Shown: piece after piece, positions 9,613 to 18,140 of the stretch
Layout: every line of letters starts with the position of its first letter
Numbering within the stretch: position 1 is the first letter of the stretch
Assembly: GCF_014358015.1 (NCBI RefSeq)
Contig: NZ_JACONV010000003.1
Location: 1 to 64,000 of the forward strand
From: Pseudomonas triticifolii
GTDB lineage: Bacteria; Pseudomonadota; Gammaproteobacteria; Pseudomonadales; Pseudomonadaceae
Reading direction: 5' to 3'
DNA length: 64,000 nt
Notes under the pieces: generated by a model
Seen by the model: the letters and a program-made list of their open reading frames with translations, nothing else
What the model was told of the DNA's origin: nothing
The model's database searches: none
Translations under genes and position numbers: made by a program

Positions 9613-11037
9613 TTAAGCAGACAACGAAAATTCCAGCTGCGGCTTGTCCATATCCTTCTCCTTTGCAGCAAGAATTCGGCTTTTCATAAGCTTGGCAACG
9701 GCCTCAAAAACTGGTACCGCAACCGAGTTACCAAACTGCCGATACGCCTGTGTGTCCGAAACCGGAATGACAAATTTGCTCTCACCCGGCTTGTCGAAAC
9801 CCATCAAACGGGCACACTCGTGCGGAGTGAGACGGCGTGGACGGTTCAGTTGATTCAGCTCGCTGTTGAAATCAAGGTGCTCGACAAAACCCCGATCAAC
9901 CAGAATTTCTGACCCGTCCTTGTGATACCGCGCAGAGAGAGTCCGCGCCACATCATTAGGGCGAGTCAGTCCAAAGCCGAAGCCATTGCCTTTCTGGCGA
10001 TGCTTTTCTGCATATTTATAGAGGTAGTCCCAAAGCTTCGGTGTCAGGATGTACTTGCTGTCTACTTCCTTGTCCAGAAGATCGCCAAAGCTGGGGCGCT
10101 GCTTGGGTATCAGCTTGTCTATGTCGCGCAGAGTAAAGCCGCCATGGACATTGAGGTCTCGTCGGAACCCTACCAGTACGATTCGCTCGCGATGCTGAGG
10201 GACGAAATGCCTGGCATCGATCACCTTGGGATCAGCACCTTTGGGTGCGTTGACGTCTGCGACCTCATAGCCCAGTTCATCCAGCGCTTCGCAAATGATC
10301 CGGAAGGTGTTGCCCTTGTCGTGACTCTTCAGGTTCTTCACGTTCTCAAGCAGAAAGGCAGCAGGCCGCTTGGCAGCGATGATTCGCGCCACGTCAAAAA
10401 ACAACGTGCCTTGGGTTTCACATTCAAAACCGTGCTTGCGGCCCAATGAGTTTTTCTTGGAGACGCCTGCCAGAGAGAATGGCTGACAAGGGAAACCAGC
10501 CAAAAGAACGTCGTGATCGGGAATCTCGTTCTGGATATGCTTGTAAGCCGCTTCCTCGGTTACCTCAGGCTGGTCGGACAAGGTAACAGTGCGAATATCC
10601 TGATTGAATCGATGCCGCTTTGGATCGCAGTAGTGGTTTGCTTTGTAAGTCTTGACGGCGTAGGTGTTCCATTCAGAGGTGAAAACACACTCGCCTCCGA
10701 TCGATTCAAAGCCTTTTCGGATTCCGCCAATGCCGGCGAACAGATCAATGAAAGTGAACGAAGGCTTGTAGGAAGGCGGTTCGGGCAACAAGGACTCTAG
10801 ATGAGCATATTCCCGGTGAGTCAGACGGGGTGATGACTTTCCTTTGACCCAGCGATTTATCGTCTCACGGCAGTGCGAAGACCCGATTTCATTCAGTTTC
10901 GCCGCCAATTGCCCTTGGTCGTAGATCTCAAGAAGCCTTTTGAGAAGATCCATGTCCTGAGCGGGATGGGGATCAGACGAAGAGACAGGCTCGCTCATTT
11001 GGGACGATTCAAAAGCATTGGGTTCAAAGAGACTCAT
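9613..11037 (-). CDS. dcm: DNA (cytosine-5) methyltransferase, Dcm/M.EcoRII-like
   Basis: C5-cytosine methylase of 474 aa. Motif I is [15 protein letters not shown] (about 96-110), motif [13 protein letters not shown] with the nucleophile C184, motif VI ENVKNL (231-236), and motif X near the C-terminus ([10 protein letters not shown]). The N-terminal segment [18 protein letters not shown] and length are like E. coli Dcm (472 aa), so the likely target is the inner C of CCWGG. This is inferred, not shown. It is the first gene of a minus-strand dcm-vsr-endonuclease set and protects host DNA from the enzyme at 7627-8955. Confidence 0.93.
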   Translation of the reverse strand: MSLFEPNAFESSQMSEPVSSSDPHPAQDMDLLKRLLEIYDQGQLAAKLNEIGSSHCRETINRWVKGKSSPRLTHREYAHLESLLPEPPSYKPSFTFIDLFAGIGGIRKGFESIGGECVFTSEWNTYAVKTYKANHYCDPKRHRFNQDIRTVTLSDQPEVTEEAAYKHIQNEIPDHDVLLAGFPCQPFSLAGVSKKNSLGRKHGFECETQGTLFFDVARIIAAKRPAAFLLENVKNLKSHDKGNTFRIICEALDELGYEVADVNAPKGADPKVIDARHFVPQHRERIVLVGFRRDLNVHGGFTLRDIDKLIPKQRPSFGDLLDKEVDSKYILTPKLWDYLYKYAEKHRQKGNGFGFGLTRPNDVARTLSARYHKDGSEILVDRGFVEHLDFNSELNQLNRPRRLTPHECARLMGFDKPGESKFVIPVSDTQAYRQFGNSVAVPVFEAVAKLMKSRILAAKEKDMDKPQLEFSLSA

Positions 11038-11370
11038 GAGCCTTGTTCCTCTGGGTCAAACGTGTGACAAACGATCACCATTCTATTCCATTCAAGCTTT
11101 AAGTAAATTCCTCATTTCGGTCTGCACGGAAATGAAGCCGCTATCTTTGGATCTGAACAGTGCTCGATTACTGTATAAAAAAACAGTATATGAGTATTTC
11201 CTGATCTGTCCATGCTCAAGCTCGTGAGATAGAAATGGTGATTCTTTGTCGAGGATTTCCAGCAGATTCCTACAGCTTCCGTAGCCCGTCCGACATGCCA
11301 GAACGGTTGACCGCGTCAATTCATCCCCCTAACCTCTCCGCCCAGAGCCTAAGAAACTCAAAAACCAGAG

Positions 11371-11406
11371 CGGCCTCCGCACCCGACAGCCATGCGGCTT
11401 TTTTGC
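11371..11406 (+). terminator. Terminator-like hairpin upstream of the structured RNA
   Basis: CCGCA and TGCGG pair around an 11-nt loop and are followed by CTTTTTT. This is a weak stem with a good T-run, about 45 bp before the C4-like RNA. It may end transcription reading in from upstream, or be part of the phage-type immunity leader. The rest of 11038-11370 shows no recognisable gene. Confidence 0.35.
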
Positions 11407-11447
11407 GCCAGCGGTTTCGCTGCGCCTGCAGAAAATGTCCCGTTTTA

Positions 11448-11525
11448 TGTCGGGAGTGGGCGAATACAAGACCCGAAAGGGAAATATGTCCGGCCCGTCT
11501 CTGGTGGGTTTCTTAGCTCCCGACA
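11448..11525 (+). ncRNA. C4-like structured antisense RNA candidate
   Basis: A 9-bp perfect outer stem (tgtcgggag 11448-11456 with ctcccgaca 11517-11525) encloses a CCC-GAAA-GGG hairpin and a further arm, giving a three-way-junction outline of about 78 nt. It lies 99 bp upstream of a BRO-N antirepressor-type gene on the same strand. In phages P1/P7 the C4 RNA sits upstream of the antirepressor gene and silences it. I infer the same class from shape and context; I could not test it against a covariance model. Confidence 0.5.
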
Positions 11526-11624
11526 CCTAAATCCCTGCCCTAAGAAAGCATCCAGAGGTCCTCATGATCAGCTCACGCGATAGATCCGTTTTTTCCCGTA
11601 CACATTCCCTCGGGGAGGTGGCGC

Positions 11625-12155
11625 ATGCCTGAAGCTCTCAAGCCCACCCTCTTCCACCGCCACAACCGCCAACTCAAGGCCCTCCTCCTCGAACACCAAC
11701 CCTGGTTCAGCGCCCGTGATCTGGGGCGTCTCATCGGCTGGCCGTTGAACGAAAGACCCCTGCGCAAGCTGGACGCAGACCAGTACCGGGTCATGACGCT
11801 CGAGCAGCACAGCGGACCTGAGCCGGAGTTGATGGTGACGGAGTCAGGGGCTTACGCGATGCTGGTGCATCACTATCATGCGGAGAATCGCGGGCTGCGG
11901 CAGTGGTTGACCCATGAGGTGGTGGCGACGCTGCGCGATGGTGAGGTGTCGTCCGATGATCACGCGCCGCACCTGAGCATGCTGCAGTGGCCGGGCTTGT
12001 CGGTGAATGTGCTGCACTGGCAGAGCGAGCCGTGGATCAGGCTGAGGGATATGCCAGTGATGCTCTCGCATCCACAGATGCAGGCTCAGTCAGCGCCGCG
12101 TCAGTTGAGCAAGCCGTGGTGGCGTTCGGCGTTGCCGGTGTTTCGAGCGGGTTGA
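11625..12155 (+). CDS. BRO-N domain protein (phage antirepressor-like)
   Basis: Protein of 176 aa with an N-terminal BRO-N-type fold (about 10-110). It shows PWFSARDLGRLIGWP, a central LDADQYRVMTL, and the family hallmark ESGAYAMLVHHY. BRO-N proteins are DNA-binding antirepressors of phages, also found as chromosomal remnants. SD GGGGAGG lies six bases upstream of the ATG at 11625. No other phage genes are nearby, so it is an isolated relic or a domesticated regulator. The structured RNA upstream probably controls it. Confidence 0.8.
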   Translation: MPEALKPTLFHRHNRQLKALLLEHQPWFSARDLGRLIGWPLNERPLRKLDADQYRVMTLEQHSGPEPELMVTESGAYAMLVHHYHAENRGLRQWLTHEVVATLRDGEVSSDDHAPHLSMLQWPGLSVNVLHWQSEPWIRLRDMPVMLSHPQMQAQSAPRQLSKPWWRSALPVFRAG

Positions 12156-12167
12156 ATGCGATCAGGT

Positions 12168-12195
12168 GGCCGTGACACTTGATCACGGCCCGTTT
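12168..12195 (+). terminator. Hairpin after the BRO-N gene
   Basis: An 8-bp perfect stem (GGCCGTGA 12168-12175 with TCACGGCC 12183-12190) sits 13 bp after the BRO-N stop and is followed by cgtttgt. The T-run is short. Confidence 0.55.
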
Positions 12196-12242
12196 GTGAG
12201 GTCGCTAATGCCTAGATCTTTTGGCCCTGACCCAACGGCTCA

Positions 12243-12479
12243 TTATTTATCCGCATAACGATCACGACTGCAAAACAGCGTCATGCCCGTAAAGCACATC
12301 ACCAGATAGAGACTGAACGGATCGAAGCCATCAAGGATCGTCGGCAGATTAAACATGCCGACGCCCCCGAGTAAGCCGATAAGAATTCCCAACCATTTAC
12401 GATAGGGTCGGGGTTTGATGCCGTAGTCCAAAGCAATTGAAATCAGCACCGTAACGACGAAAACGATGAGCCCGTTCAT
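12243..12479 (-). CDS. Small membrane protein, unknown function
   Basis: 78 aa. A hydrophobic helix at about 2-19, a basic stretch KPRPYRKW, a second helix at about 29-45 and a third at about 56-70 suggest an inner-membrane protein. I do not recognise the family. No clear Shine-Dalgarno precedes the ATG at 12479. It lies between the BRO-N gene and the phosphonate-type cluster and may belong to neither. Confidence 0.5.
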   Translation of the reverse strand: MNGLIVFVVTVLISIALDYGIKPRPYRKWLGILIGLLGGVGMFNLPTILDGFDPFSLYLVMCFTGMTLFCSRDRYADK

Positions 12480-12634
12480 GCGAGGTTTTTGCTCAAGGAA
12501 TGAGATCCGTGGATGAGGAGACGCGAGAGCTTAAGTGAGTGGCGCGCCACCACACCGCCACCCAACGCAAAACAGTCAATCCCTACACGCCACACGGATT
12601 CAGCCTACGTTGAATCACCTACCCACCACGACAC

Positions 12635-13525
12635 TCACCGAGTCCCCGGCACCAAATCCAGTATTTCATCGATCCCCAGGCAACGCGGCTCGACTTCCAG
12701 TGTTCGGCCGTTGGCCAGTATGCCGACGGCGATGTCGCGCATGGCCAGGTAGGCGCTGCGCAGCATGTGGTTGGCGTAGATCACGGCATTGAATCCGGCG
12801 GTTTCCAGTACGTCGAAGCGCAGGTGGGCGTAGCTGGTGGGGACGCAGATCAATGGCACGTGCGGGCAGTGCTGGCGGAAGCGTTTGGCAAAGTCGAGGA
12901 TTTCCTGGCCGTCTTTTTCGCGGCTGTGAATCATGATGCCGTCGGCACCGGCATCGACGTAGGCCATGCAGCGTTCGATGGCGTCGTCCATGCCTTTGCC
13001 GAGGATCAGGCTTTCGCAGCGCGCGATGATCAGCAGCCCGCCGTTGTTGCGGTTATTGCAGCCTGCACGGATTTTCTCGCAGAACTCTTCGATGGATTCC
13101 TGTTGCTGGCTGACGCTGGTGCCGAACAGTGAGTTTTTCTTGAGGCCGCACTTGTCTTCGATTACCACAGCCGAGACGCCAGCGCGCTCCAGCATTTTGA
13201 TGTGAATCGCGAAGTGCTCGGGTTTGCCGCCGGTGTCCGCGTCGAAGATAAGGGGCATGGAGCAGACGTCGAAAATCTCGCGGATGCCGTGCAACCGGTT
13301 GCTGGGCGAGAGGATTTCGATGTCCGGCAGACCGCGCTGGGTCGAGTCGGTCAACGAGCTTGACCAGATGGCGTCGTAGGAAACGCTCTGCCCTGCGGTG
13401 GGTTCAAATCGTGCGCGCTCGGCCAGTAACGCGGACATCGGGCTATGGGCTTCAAGCACGCGAAGGCAACGCTTGCTCTGCAGCAGCGCGGCCAGATTGG
13501 TTCGACGGGTATCGATGTCCATCAT
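12635..13525 (-). CDS. pepM: Phosphoenolpyruvate mutase
   Basis: 296 aa, isocitrate lyase/PEP mutase superfamily barrel. It converts PEP to phosphonopyruvate, forming the C-P bond that starts nearly all phosphonate biosynthesis. The diagnostic PEP mutase signature EDK-x5-NS is complete (E123-D124-K125, N131-S132, in EDKCGLKKNSLFG). DADTGG (95-100), WSSSLTDST (54-62) and ARCESLILGKG (168-178) also match true mutases rather than lyases. SD AAGGAG lies upstream of the ATG at 13525. It is the last gene of a minus-strand run: MFS, HDO, Fsr-type MFS, aminotransferase, HDO, pepM. No phosphonopyruvate decarboxylase gene is nearby. Confidence 0.9.
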   Translation of the reverse strand: MMDIDTRRTNLAALLQSKRCLRVLEAHSPMSALLAERARFEPTAGQSVSYDAIWSSSLTDSTQRGLPDIEILSPSNRLHGIREIFDVCSMPLIFDADTGGKPEHFAIHIKMLERAGVSAVVIEDKCGLKKNSLFGTSVSQQQESIEEFCEKIRAGCNNRNNGGLLIIARCESLILGKGMDDAIERCMAYVDAGADGIMIHSREKDGQEILDFAKRFRQHCPHVPLICVPTSYAHLRFDVLETAGFNAVIYANHMLRSAYLAMRDIAVGILANGRTLEVEPRCLGIDEILDLVPGTR

Positions 13526-13584
13526 ACGAATCCAGGCTCCTTTTTATTATCGGGGGTGCTCAGGCAACGCGGTTGCGGGCGGCC

Positions 13585-14430
13585 TTAATCCCAGGCGGGC
13601 ATTTCGCTTTTCAGGACAGACGCCATCTTGCCGAGGTGCTCGCAGGCTCGGGTCACGTACTCCCGGGACAGGCGCTCGATACGTCGATAGTTGATGGGTT
13701 GTTCCGTGGCGCTGGCGTAGAGTTTCAGGGCTTCTGCCGCATGCTTGAAATGCCGGGCCTCGACACTTCCGCAGTGAACACTGAGGAAGGCGGCAACCCG
13801 ATTGGCCTCGCCGGAGGGATACCCGCGGACCTCCCGAAGCCACTGTTTCCACATGGGCGTCATGAGGTTGTACTCGCCGGTGTTGAACAGCTCCGTCATC
13901 GCCATCATCTCAAGCGCTTCGATGAGGTTGGGCGCCAGGGGCCGTGTCTGGCCTACCCAGCTGGAAAACTCTTTGGTGATGGGGTCGAGAAAACGGTCCT
14001 GAAGACGCCAGTCATCGGAGCCGCAAATGGCAGATGCCATGCGGTAATAGAGTTTGGAGTGGTGAGGATGGCCATGCATTTCGCCAAGGCCTACATCTTC
14101 AACAATGATTTCACCGCAGTGCCGCGCCGCTGCGAGCATTTGCAGCTTGGCGTCGTCGCTCAATGAAGCGGACTCCTGCAGGATCCGCACGATGATGCTC
14201 GATACGGCATGCGCAGCGCCGTCCGGGCTTCTCCAGCCGCAAAAGAAGGTACACAGCGAAGACTCGGTCCATTGATTGGAGGTCATCTCGGTGTAGGTAT
14301 CGCAATAGGCATCCAGCTTGTCAGGGTGGGCATGGAAACCGCTCATTAATGCGTATACGAGGTGCCTGTCCTCGACATCCGTCAACGCTTGATCCACGTA
14401 TGAAATAAAGTGTCGCGTGAGTAGTTCCAT
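13585..14430 (-). CDS. Heme-oxygenase-like diiron oxidase (HDO) family protein 1
   Basis: 281 aa, all-helical. Possible metal ligands are E111 (in VEDVGLG), H123/H124 (HHSKLYY), E180 or E186 (TELFNTGEY), H219, E224 and H227 (VHCGSVEARHF). HDO enzymes such as UndA, SznF and FlcD/E perform N-hydroxylation or oxidative C-C cleavage, usually in natural-product pathways. An in-frame GTG at 14472 would add 14 residues, but AAGGA before the ATG at 14430 decides the start. It is clearly paralogous to the protein at 17314-18138. It lies 59 bp before pepM. The substrate is unknown; a phosphonoalanine-type amino acid is a guess. Confidence 0.72.
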   Translation of the reverse strand: MELLTRHFISYVDQALTDVEDRHLVYALMSGFHAHPDKLDAYCDTYTEMTSNQWTESSLCTFFCGWRSPDGAAHAVSSIIVRILQESASLSDDAKLQMLAAARHCGEIIVEDVGLGEMHGHPHHSKLYYRMASAICGSDDWRLQDRFLDPITKEFSSWVGQTRPLAPNLIEALEMMAMTELFNTGEYNLMTPMWKQWLREVRGYPSGEANRVAAFLSVHCGSVEARHFKHAAEALKLYASATEQPINYRRIERLSREYVTRACEHLGKMASVLKSEMPAWD

Positions 14431-14547
14431 GACCGCTTCCTTATGAGACAAGAGAGACCAGGGTGTTACCAATTAATGCTACAACTGCGTGTTAATGATT
14501 CGGGATGCCTGCACTGGCACTCCGTTGCAGTCGTTCAATCACAGCGC

Positions 14548-15780
14548 TTATTCATCCAGAGTAACTTCCGACATGAACTGCGCCAGACGCGTAAGTCCTT
14601 GAACAAGTTCTTCGCGCCCGACCGCATATGAAAGCCTGATGCACGTTGGCGCACCGCACCCCGAACCAGGCACTACGGCAATGTGCGCCTCGGTCAATAA
14701 CAGTTCGGCCAGGTGATCGACATCACGAATCACCGTACCCAGGTATTTGCCACCCAAATGCCGGGCCACGTTAATGAACAGATAAAACGCGCCCTCCGCC
14801 GGTGCGCAGGTCACGCCATTGACGTAACTGAGGCAGATAAGAGCGGCCTGCAGTTGTTGATCGAGAAAGGTGTTCACCTCGCGCACGAAGTCTGTTGAAT
14901 CCGCTTTCAAGGTCTTCAGCGCCGCGTATTGGGACAGGCTGCTGGGGTTGGACGTGGTGTGCCCCTGAAGGTTGTGCATGGCCGCCACCACTTCGGCTGG
15001 CGCACACACATACCCCACGCGCCAGCCGGTGACGGCATGGCTCTTGGAAAAGGAGTCAACCAGCAGGGTCTGGTTCTTCAGGGCCGGGAACAGCGATACG
15101 ATGTTGTGATGCTCATGAGGATGGCGCACCAACTTGCGGTAGCACTCGTCGAACACCACCCACAGTTGGCGATCGAAGGCGAGTTGCGCAATCAGCAGCA
15201 GTTGTTCTCGTTGGTAGACCGTGCCTGTAGGGTTGTTGGGCGTATTGATCACGATCATGCGAGTGCGCGGGGAAATCGCCTGTTCGACCGCCTTGCAGGT
15301 CAGGCGATAGTCGTCGGCCTGGGTGTCGACGAACACCGGGACCGCTCCCGCGAGCAGAATTTGTGTGGGGAAGGTCTCCCAGTAAGGCACCGGCACGATG
15401 ACTTCGTCGCCCGGGTTGAGCAGCACCATGGCGGCATTGAACAGCGCTTGCTTGGCACCGGCCGTCACGGCCACTTCGCTGGCTGAATACGCGATACCGC
15501 AGCGCTGGCTGACTTCGTCTGCCAACGCCTCGCGCAATGCGGGCAGTCCAATCGGAGGGGTGTAGCGATTCTGCGAGCGCTTCACCGCATCAATAGCGCC
15601 AGCTTTCATTGTCTGGCTGGCATCGAATGACAATTCGCCTGCCGCGAAGTTAATGACATTGATACCGCTTTCTTTCAGGGCATTGGCTTTACTGCGCATA
15701 CTGGAAGTGCCCGGCGCTCGAATTTCGAGCGTTCGTCGGGCAAGCAGCAACCGACTTGCAGCGGGCGGTTTATTATTCAT
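14548..15780 (-). CDS. Class I/II pyridoxal-phosphate aminotransferase
   Basis: 410 aa, aspartate aminotransferase fold type I. Visible motifs are INFAAGELSFD (substrate loop), VTAGAKQALF, VINTPNNPTG, the PLP-phosphate/lysine segment SFSKSHAVTGWRVG (Schiff-base Lys in SKS) and the carboxylate-binding Arg in CIRLSYA. In a PEP mutase cluster the expected reaction is phosphonopyruvate to phosphonoalanine, which would also pull the unfavourable mutase equilibrium. An upstream TTG at 15831 is possible, but the ATG at 15780 gives the normal length. No good Shine-Dalgarno is seen. Confidence 0.85.
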   Translation of the reverse strand: MNNKPPAASRLLLARRTLEIRAPGTSSMRSKANALKESGINVINFAAGELSFDASQTMKAGAIDAVKRSQNRYTPPIGLPALREALADEVSQRCGIAYSASEVAVTAGAKQALFNAAMVLLNPGDEVIVPVPYWETFPTQILLAGAVPVFVDTQADDYRLTCKAVEQAISPRTRMIVINTPNNPTGTVYQREQLLLIAQLAFDRQLWVVFDECYRKLVRHPHEHHNIVSLFPALKNQTLLVDSFSKSHAVTGWRVGYVCAPAEVVAAMHNLQGHTTSNPSSLSQYAALKTLKADSTDFVREVNTFLDQQLQAALICLSYVNGVTCAPAEGAFYLFINVARHLGGKYLGTVIRDVDHLAELLLTEAHIAVVPGSGCGAPTCIRLSYAVGREELVQGLTRLAQFMSEVTLDE

Positions 15781-16005
15781 TTTTATATCTGCCAAGCGAT
15801 TCAAGCAACTTATTGGAATAGCGTACTTCAAGACAGCACAACACTGCGTTACCGCCAGGACTTATTGACAGTCTGATGACATCCCGGCGGACGAGCCAAT
15901 ACTATTTGCGTCGTTATTGATACTGAAAACCAAACATCAAGCCTGAATGCGACGTGGTGTAATGCTGACAACCGGGTTCATACACCAGTCGATCAAACCC
16001 CACAT

Positions 16006-17250
16006 TCAACTCATTTCAGGCCCGGATTGAGCATCAGCGTCCAGCCCCTTCTGTACGAACCAGGATAACGGCAATGTCAGCAACAGCATGGCGGCCAGCA
16101 GCATGACCGCGATGGGCACGCCGATCATGTCGCCAAGCCCGCCGAACAGAATCGGAGCCAGCGCCCCGCCGCCAATCGTGCCGGTATAGAACACGGCAAA
16201 CGCCTGATCACGATTGCTGGGGCCCGCCAGATCCGGCACGGCGCCGTACAGCACAGACGAGGTGCCATTCAGCGCCAGGCCGAGCAAGGGCAGCACCAAC
16301 ATCAACCCGAAGAATGGCAGGTACACCGACATGACGATCAACACCGCCGTGGTGAACTCCGTCAGCCACACTGTCTTCACCATGCCAATACGCGCGCCCA
16401 GATAGCCACACAGCAATTTGCCGAACGCGCCACCCACGAACAGCATCGTCAAGGCCAGACCGATGCCCGCCGTGCTCGCCCCCTTGTCCTTCAACAGAAA
16501 CGGCAGAAACGTGAGAAAGCCCATGCGCACGGCACTGTCCAGCGTGCCGGTGACGATCAGTGCACGCAGGCCGCTGACCGACCCCTTGCCCATCGCCACC
16601 CTGGACGCTTTGGATTTCATGGGCGCAGCACGGGTGCGAGCCGGAATCAGCCACCACAGCAACCCCGCAGCGGCCAGCCCTAGCACCCCCAATAACGTGA
16701 CACTGGCCCGCCAACTGATGACGGTCAGCAACAGACCGATCAGACCCGGCACCAGCATCTTGCCGATGTCACCGGCGAAGTTGTACTGAGACAAGGCCTC
16801 CTTCACGCCACCACCCGCTTCATGGCTGTCAGTGATCAAAGACGAAGCCAACGGGTGCTGCGTACTGGCGCCCAGGCCTCCCAGCAACAGCGCCAACAGC
16901 AGCACCGTCAAGCCGCCCGCCTGTCCCGCCAGCAGGTACGCAAACCCCGCCAGCGCGGTGCCACCCACCAGCAGCCGGTCGCGTCCCCAGCGTCTGGCAG
17001 CACGACTGGCCAGCAACTGGAAACCTGCCATCATCCCGGCGTAGGCGCCGCGCAACAGGCCTATCTGCGCGTAGCTCATGCCAAACTGCATCTGCCAGAT
17101 CGGCAACAGCACATAGATGACGTCGGTTAGGCCGTCATGCACCGCGTGAGCGCCGCACCCGGCCACCAGTGACCGGCGACGGGCAGACGCAGACGCTTCG
17201 GCAGGTGCTGGCGTGTGCACGGGTGCTGCTTGAGCATTCAGATCGTTCAT
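16006..17250 (-). CDS. MFS exporter of the fosmidomycin-resistance (Fsr) type
   Basis: 414 aa, twelve predicted membrane helices. The N-terminal signature HAVHDGLTDVIYVLLPIWQ and FGMSYAQIGLLRG resembles the H-x3-D...LP-x-L-P...GLSYxQIGL pattern of Fsr-type transporters. E. coli Fsr exports the phosphonate antibiotic fosmidomycin. Next to PEP mutase, a role in export of, or self-resistance to, the pathway product is likely (inference). The ATG at 17250 was chosen over a TTG three codons earlier. It is 54 bp downstream of the second HDO gene and 225 bp upstream of the aminotransferase start. Confidence 0.78.
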   Translation of the reverse strand: MNDLNAQAAPVHTPAPAEASASARRRSLVAGCGAHAVHDGLTDVIYVLLPIWQMQFGMSYAQIGLLRGAYAGMMAGFQLLASRAARRWGRDRLLVGGTALAGFAYLLAGQAGGLTVLLLALLLGGLGASTQHPLASSLITDSHEAGGGVKEALSQYNFAGDIGKMLVPGLIGLLLTVISWRASVTLLGVLGLAAAGLLWWLIPARTRAAPMKSKASRVAMGKGSVSGLRALIVTGTLDSAVRMGFLTFLPFLLKDKGASTAGIGLALTMLFVGGAFGKLLCGYLGARIGMVKTVWLTEFTTAVLIVMSVYLPFFGLMLVLPLLGLALNGTSSVLYGAVPDLAGPSNRDQAFAVFYTGTIGGGALAPILFGGLGDMIGVPIAVMLLAAMLLLTLPLSWFVQKGLDADAQSGPEMS

Positions 17251-17313
17251 CGTCGTCAATGGCTTGTAGTGAAGGCCAGTATCACGCAGCGCTCCGTGTG
17301 AGGTGCTGCTCAG

Positions 17314-18138
17314 TCAGTGCATCAGCCGTGCGCAGTCCATCATCACATGCGCCTTGCGGCGCAGGTACTCGGAGAAGATGCTGCGCGCCGCCTCAGGATT
17401 GATCTCAATCTGCAGCGCTTCGACAAACTCGCTGATCGCGGCGACCGCGTGCGCAAAATGGTTACTTTCGGTGCCTCCGGTGTGCACCGTGACCCAAGCC
17501 ACCGTGGCGCGGACCCGTGAATCGGGTATGCCCATGTCGCGCACGAACCACTGCGCATACAGCGGATGAATCAACTCGACCTCACCGTGGGTGTACACCT
17601 CATGAACCAGCGTCGTGAGCAAGCCCTGCATCAGGTCGCGATCGCGCAGGCGACGGGTGTCGGTCCAGTCCTTGAAGGTCTGTGCCGAGGGCAGGCAGTT
17701 CTCTCGCAGCAACCACTGATCATCGCCGCACAATGGCGTGGCCATGTTGTAGAACAGCTCGGCATGCTGGGTGTTGCCCAGTGCGCCCAGGTCTTCGTCG
17801 GTAATGCGCTGCAGGCTGCCGCACGCCTTGTAGATCTGCCGTGCAACCTCGGGGTCCTGTTCTGCACGGGCCATTAACGTCAGCCGATTGGCCAGGCCGG
17901 ACACACTGGCCGCAGAGTTGTTGGTCTTCGACCAACTGGCAAAAAACTTGCGCAGCACCGCAGGCGAATGGCGACGCGAGGTGAGCGTCATAAAGGCTTC
18001 CTCGATGCTCGCCAGCGCCTCTTCCTGCTCCCAAAATGCCTCGAACAATGCATGTTTCAGGGCACTGGCGGGCATGTCGTTCAATACAGGCTCAATGATT
18101 TTCAACAACTGACTCTGCTGCGCCACAACGTTACTCAT
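17314..18138 (-). CDS. Heme-oxygenase-like diiron oxidase (HDO) family protein 2
   Basis: 274 aa, a diverged paralogue of the protein at 13585-14430. Candidate ligands fall at matching positions: E115 (DEDLG), H125 (QHAELFY), E180/E186 (HEVYTHGEVE), H219, E224 and H227 (VHTGGTESNHF). Both copies also share an MA-x3-C-G-x-D-x-W block. The ATG at 18138 is preceded by a perfect AGGAGGTGA that overlaps the stop of the upstream MFS gene, so the two are translationally coupled. Two HDOs suggest two oxidation steps, or a heterodimer with one catalytic member. Confidence 0.72.
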   Translation of the reverse strand: MSNVVAQQSQLLKIIEPVLNDMPASALKHALFEAFWEQEEALASIEEAFMTLTSRRHSPAVLRKFFASWSKTNNSAASVSGLANRLTLMARAEQDPEVARQIYKACGSLQRITDEDLGALGNTQHAELFYNMATPLCGDDQWLLRENCLPSAQTFKDWTDTRRLRDRDLMQGLLTTLVHEVYTHGEVELIHPLYAQWFVRDMGIPDSRVRATVAWVTVHTGGTESNHFAHAVAAISEFVEALQIEINPEAARSIFSEYLRRKAHVMMDCARLMH

Positions 18139-18140
18139 GA

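Noticed and set aside
12966..13205. Small plus-strand frames opposite pepM
   Set aside because: Antisense shadows of a gene with intact catalytic signature.
13585..18138. Mangotoxin/leudiazen (mbo/pvf) or fluopsin cluster on the basis of HDO genes
   Set aside because: No AurF-like oxygenase, NRPS or PurB-like lyase is present; the partners differ.
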